A DNA stretch of 64,000 nt, taken from positions 4,526,001 through 4,590,000 of the forward strand of contig NZ_JARUBH010000009.1 of assembly GCF_029626105.1 (NCBI RefSeq). Reading direction: 5' to 3'. The DNA comes from Solwaraspora sp. WMMD792. GTDB lineage: Bacteria; Actinomycetota; Actinomycetes; Mycobacteriales; Micromonosporaceae. Shown here one piece after another: positions 62,519 to 64,000 of this stretch. The stretch's first letter is position 1. Every line of letters starts with the position of its first letter. The position numbers and the translations under genes were made by a program. The notes beneath the pieces are model-generated. The model did no database searches and was not told the DNA's origin. It worked only from the letters and a program-made list of their open reading frames with translations.

Positions 62519-64000
62519 TCACGGTGCCAGGCAGTCGAGCAGCGACTCGGCGTTGAACCGCATCAGCTCGACGTAGCTGGTCACCCGGTCGTCCAAGGTG
62601 TCGCCGTAGATTTCGCAGACCCGCACGTCGAGGTCGTCGGCGAGCTCGGTCAACGTCGACGACCGCGACCGCAGGTTGGGCTCCAGGAACACCGCCGGCA
62701 CCCGCAGGTTGCGGATCGTCTCGGTGAGCCGACGCCGGTCGGCCAGGCTCGGTTCGGCCGCCGGATGCGGGGTGACGAAGCCGGAGATCTGCACGTCGTA
62801 CGCGGCCCCCAGGTAACCGAACGCGTCGTGGGTGGTGATCAGGTGCCGTCGGCCGGGTGGGATGCGCGCGATGGTCTGGCGGACGTGGTCGTCGAGCACC
62901 GACAGTTCGGCGATGTAGGCGGTGGCGCGCCGCCGGTACTCGGCGGCACCGGCCGGGTCGACGCCGGTCAGGGTGTCGCGGATCAGCTCGACGTAGGCGA
63001 TCACGTTGCGGACGTTCTGCCACAGATGCGGGTCGATCTCGCCATGTACGTGCTTGCCGAGCACCGCCTGAGGCAGCTGGAAGATCTCGGCGCCGGGGCG
63101 GCCGAGGAACCGGAAGTCCCGCCCGGCCGGCACCTGGGCGAGGGCCTTGTTCGGCACCTCGATGACGGTGTCGGCCGGGTCGTGCACCTGCTGGTGGGTC
63201 CCGCCGTCGCCGTGCGGGTCGGCGTACAGGTACAGCGCCGGCTCGCCGCGCGCCGCCGCGTCGAGGTCGACGGTGATGTCGGCGTGCCCGCCGCGCAGCA
63301 CCTCGGCACCGGCCATGCCGGGCACGCTGTGCGGGTCGACGCCGACGGCGAAGGTGAAGGTCTGTTCCCCGAGGGCGACCGGGCGGCTGTCGGGGCTGAC
63401 CGCCAGCCGCGCCGACATGGTCAGCCGGTAGACGCCCGGCTCGGTGAAGGCCCAGCTCATGTGGGTGTGCGCGTCGGCCGGCAGGGTGGCGGTGTCGTCC
63501 CGGTAACCGGTGGCGGCGTCGAACCCGTCGGCCGAGTCGAGGTAGACGGCCGGGTTGCCGAACGACTCGGTGAGGTAGGCGGCCATCGTGCCGGGGCCGG
63601 TCACGGCGGTGCTCTGCAGCAGGATGTCGGAGGCCCGGTCGGCGCCGTAGGTCTCGCCGGTGCCACGTACCCGCATGCCGAGCCAGATGGTGTCGAGCGC
63701 GACGTCCTCGACCAGCGGGATGATCTCGGCGGCGTACTTGACGGCACCTTCGGCGAGCGAGATGTTCGGTACGCCGTCGGGCAGGTTGGCGTCGAGCGCC
63801 TTGATGATGGCGTGCTCCTCCAGCAGCAGGTAGTTGCTGAAGGCGACGTCGGCGTAGACGACGTTGCGCACGTCGCGCAACGACGGCTCGTACGAGTGGG
63901 GGTCGGCGCCGTCGGGGACGAGCGAGGCGACCGCGACCCGGTCTCCGCCGACGTTGTCGACCAGGTCCCGCAGGATGCCGGTGGTGGTGACGACCTGGAG
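62519..64000 (-). CDS. Metal ABC transporter substrate-binding protein with inserted anchored-repeat domain (5' end beyond window)
   Basis: The reading frame is open to the right edge, so this is the C-terminal 493 residues only. It reads VVTTTGILRDLVDN...DGADPHSYEPSLRDV, the first lobe of a ZnuA/TroA protein with its metal-binding His. A surface-anchored-type domain then interrupts the fold (HTHMSWAFTEPGVYRLTMSA, RGGHADITVDLDA, FRFLGRPGAEIFQL), and the second lobe follows (GEIDPHLWQNVRN and HDAFGYLGAAYDV). His in DPHSYEP, DPHLW and TTHDAFGYL match the metal ligands of the cluster 9 family. Gene order and insert match the anchored-repeat substrate-binding subunit (TIGR03772). Confidence 0.9.
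   Translation of the reverse strand, partial: LQVVTTTGILRDLVDNVGGDRVAVASLVPDGADPHSYEPSLRDVRNVVYADVAFSNYLLLEEHAIIKALDANLPDGVPNISLAEGAVKYAAEIIPLVEDVALDTIWLGMRVRGTGETYGADRASDILLQSTAVTGPGTMAAYLTESFGNPAVYLDSADGFDAATGYRDDTATLPADAHTHMSWAFTEPGVYRLTMSARLAVSPDSRPVALGEQTFTFAVGVDPHSVPGMAGAEVLRGGHADITVDLDAAARGEPALYLYADPHGDGGTHQQVHDPADTVIEVPNKALAQVPAGRDFRFLGRPGAEIFQLPQAVLGKHVHGEIDPHLWQNVRNVIAYVELIRDTLTGVDPAGAAEYRRRATAYIAELSVLDDHVRQTIARIPPGRRHLITTHDAFGYLGAAYDVQISGFVTPHPAAEPSLADRRRLTETIRNLRVPAVFLEPNLRSRSSTLTELADDLDVRVCEIYGDTLDDRVTSYVELMRFNAESLLDCLAP

Overview
The window is high-GC DNA with frequent GTG starts and many 1-4 base start/stop overlaps. It looks like a chromosomal segment of a mycelial actinomycete. 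The gene mix (EssC/EccC-type secretion ATPase, TPR-CHAT proteins, LPxTG/anchored-repeat ABC transporter, CE15-CBM2 enzyme, ricin-lectin proteins) fits Micromonosporaceae, but genus and species cannot be read from this sequence alone.

Layout. 1-3750: accessory block with a GntR-kinase fusion, a second small kinase, an excisionase-like HTH protein, a small Cys-containing conserved protein, a 56-residue coupled ORF and an XRE/TPR regulator. 3769-5331: CRISPR array of 21 repeats (37 nt) and 20 spacers with no cas gene in the window; it reads on the minus strand, with the leader at 5332-5530. 5740-5788: 3' part of a tRNA-Arg(CCG) followed by a strong hairpin, which looks like an attachment-site scar. 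5932-27141: a type VII secretion-like island: membrane-anchored ricin lectin, beta-helix/AAA fusion, 2341-residue giant protein, two small helical putative substrates, FHA-bearing FtsK/SpoIIIE ATPase, membrane partner, ECF sigma factor, FHA protein and lectin-bearing Ser/Thr kinase. 27391-28434: a secreted protein of unknown role.

28511-33805: ECF sigma factor, subtilase and a small protein, divergent from a TPR-CHAT putative protease. 33915-41239: glucuronoyl esterase, two small unknown secreted or membrane proteins, DoxX-like protein, BtuF-like protein, catalase and Uma2 protein, separated by strong hairpin terminators. 41274-48001: a cluster with a sulfite-oxidase-like molybdoenzyme, sugar-nucleotide epimerase, GT-C-like membrane protein, GT2, DUF2064 protein and methyltransferase. 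Both of its divergent promoter regions carry a CCGTAAG-type 7-4-7 direct repeat, which suggests one response regulator controls the cluster. 48006-54517: glutaredoxin-AhpD fusion with TetR, metallophosphoesterase-LamG, TetR with alpha/beta hydrolase, and an ASRT-family protein.

54639-64000: apparently a zinc-limitation regulon. It has a zinc-free L31 paralogue, a His-rich protein, and the actinobacterial anchored-repeat metal ABC system: cell-wall proteins including one LPxTG protein and a DUF916/WxL-like pair, permease, ATPase, another surface protein, and a substrate-binding protein cut by the right edge. Two Zur-box-like palindromes (54948-54962 and 59823-59837) support zinc control.
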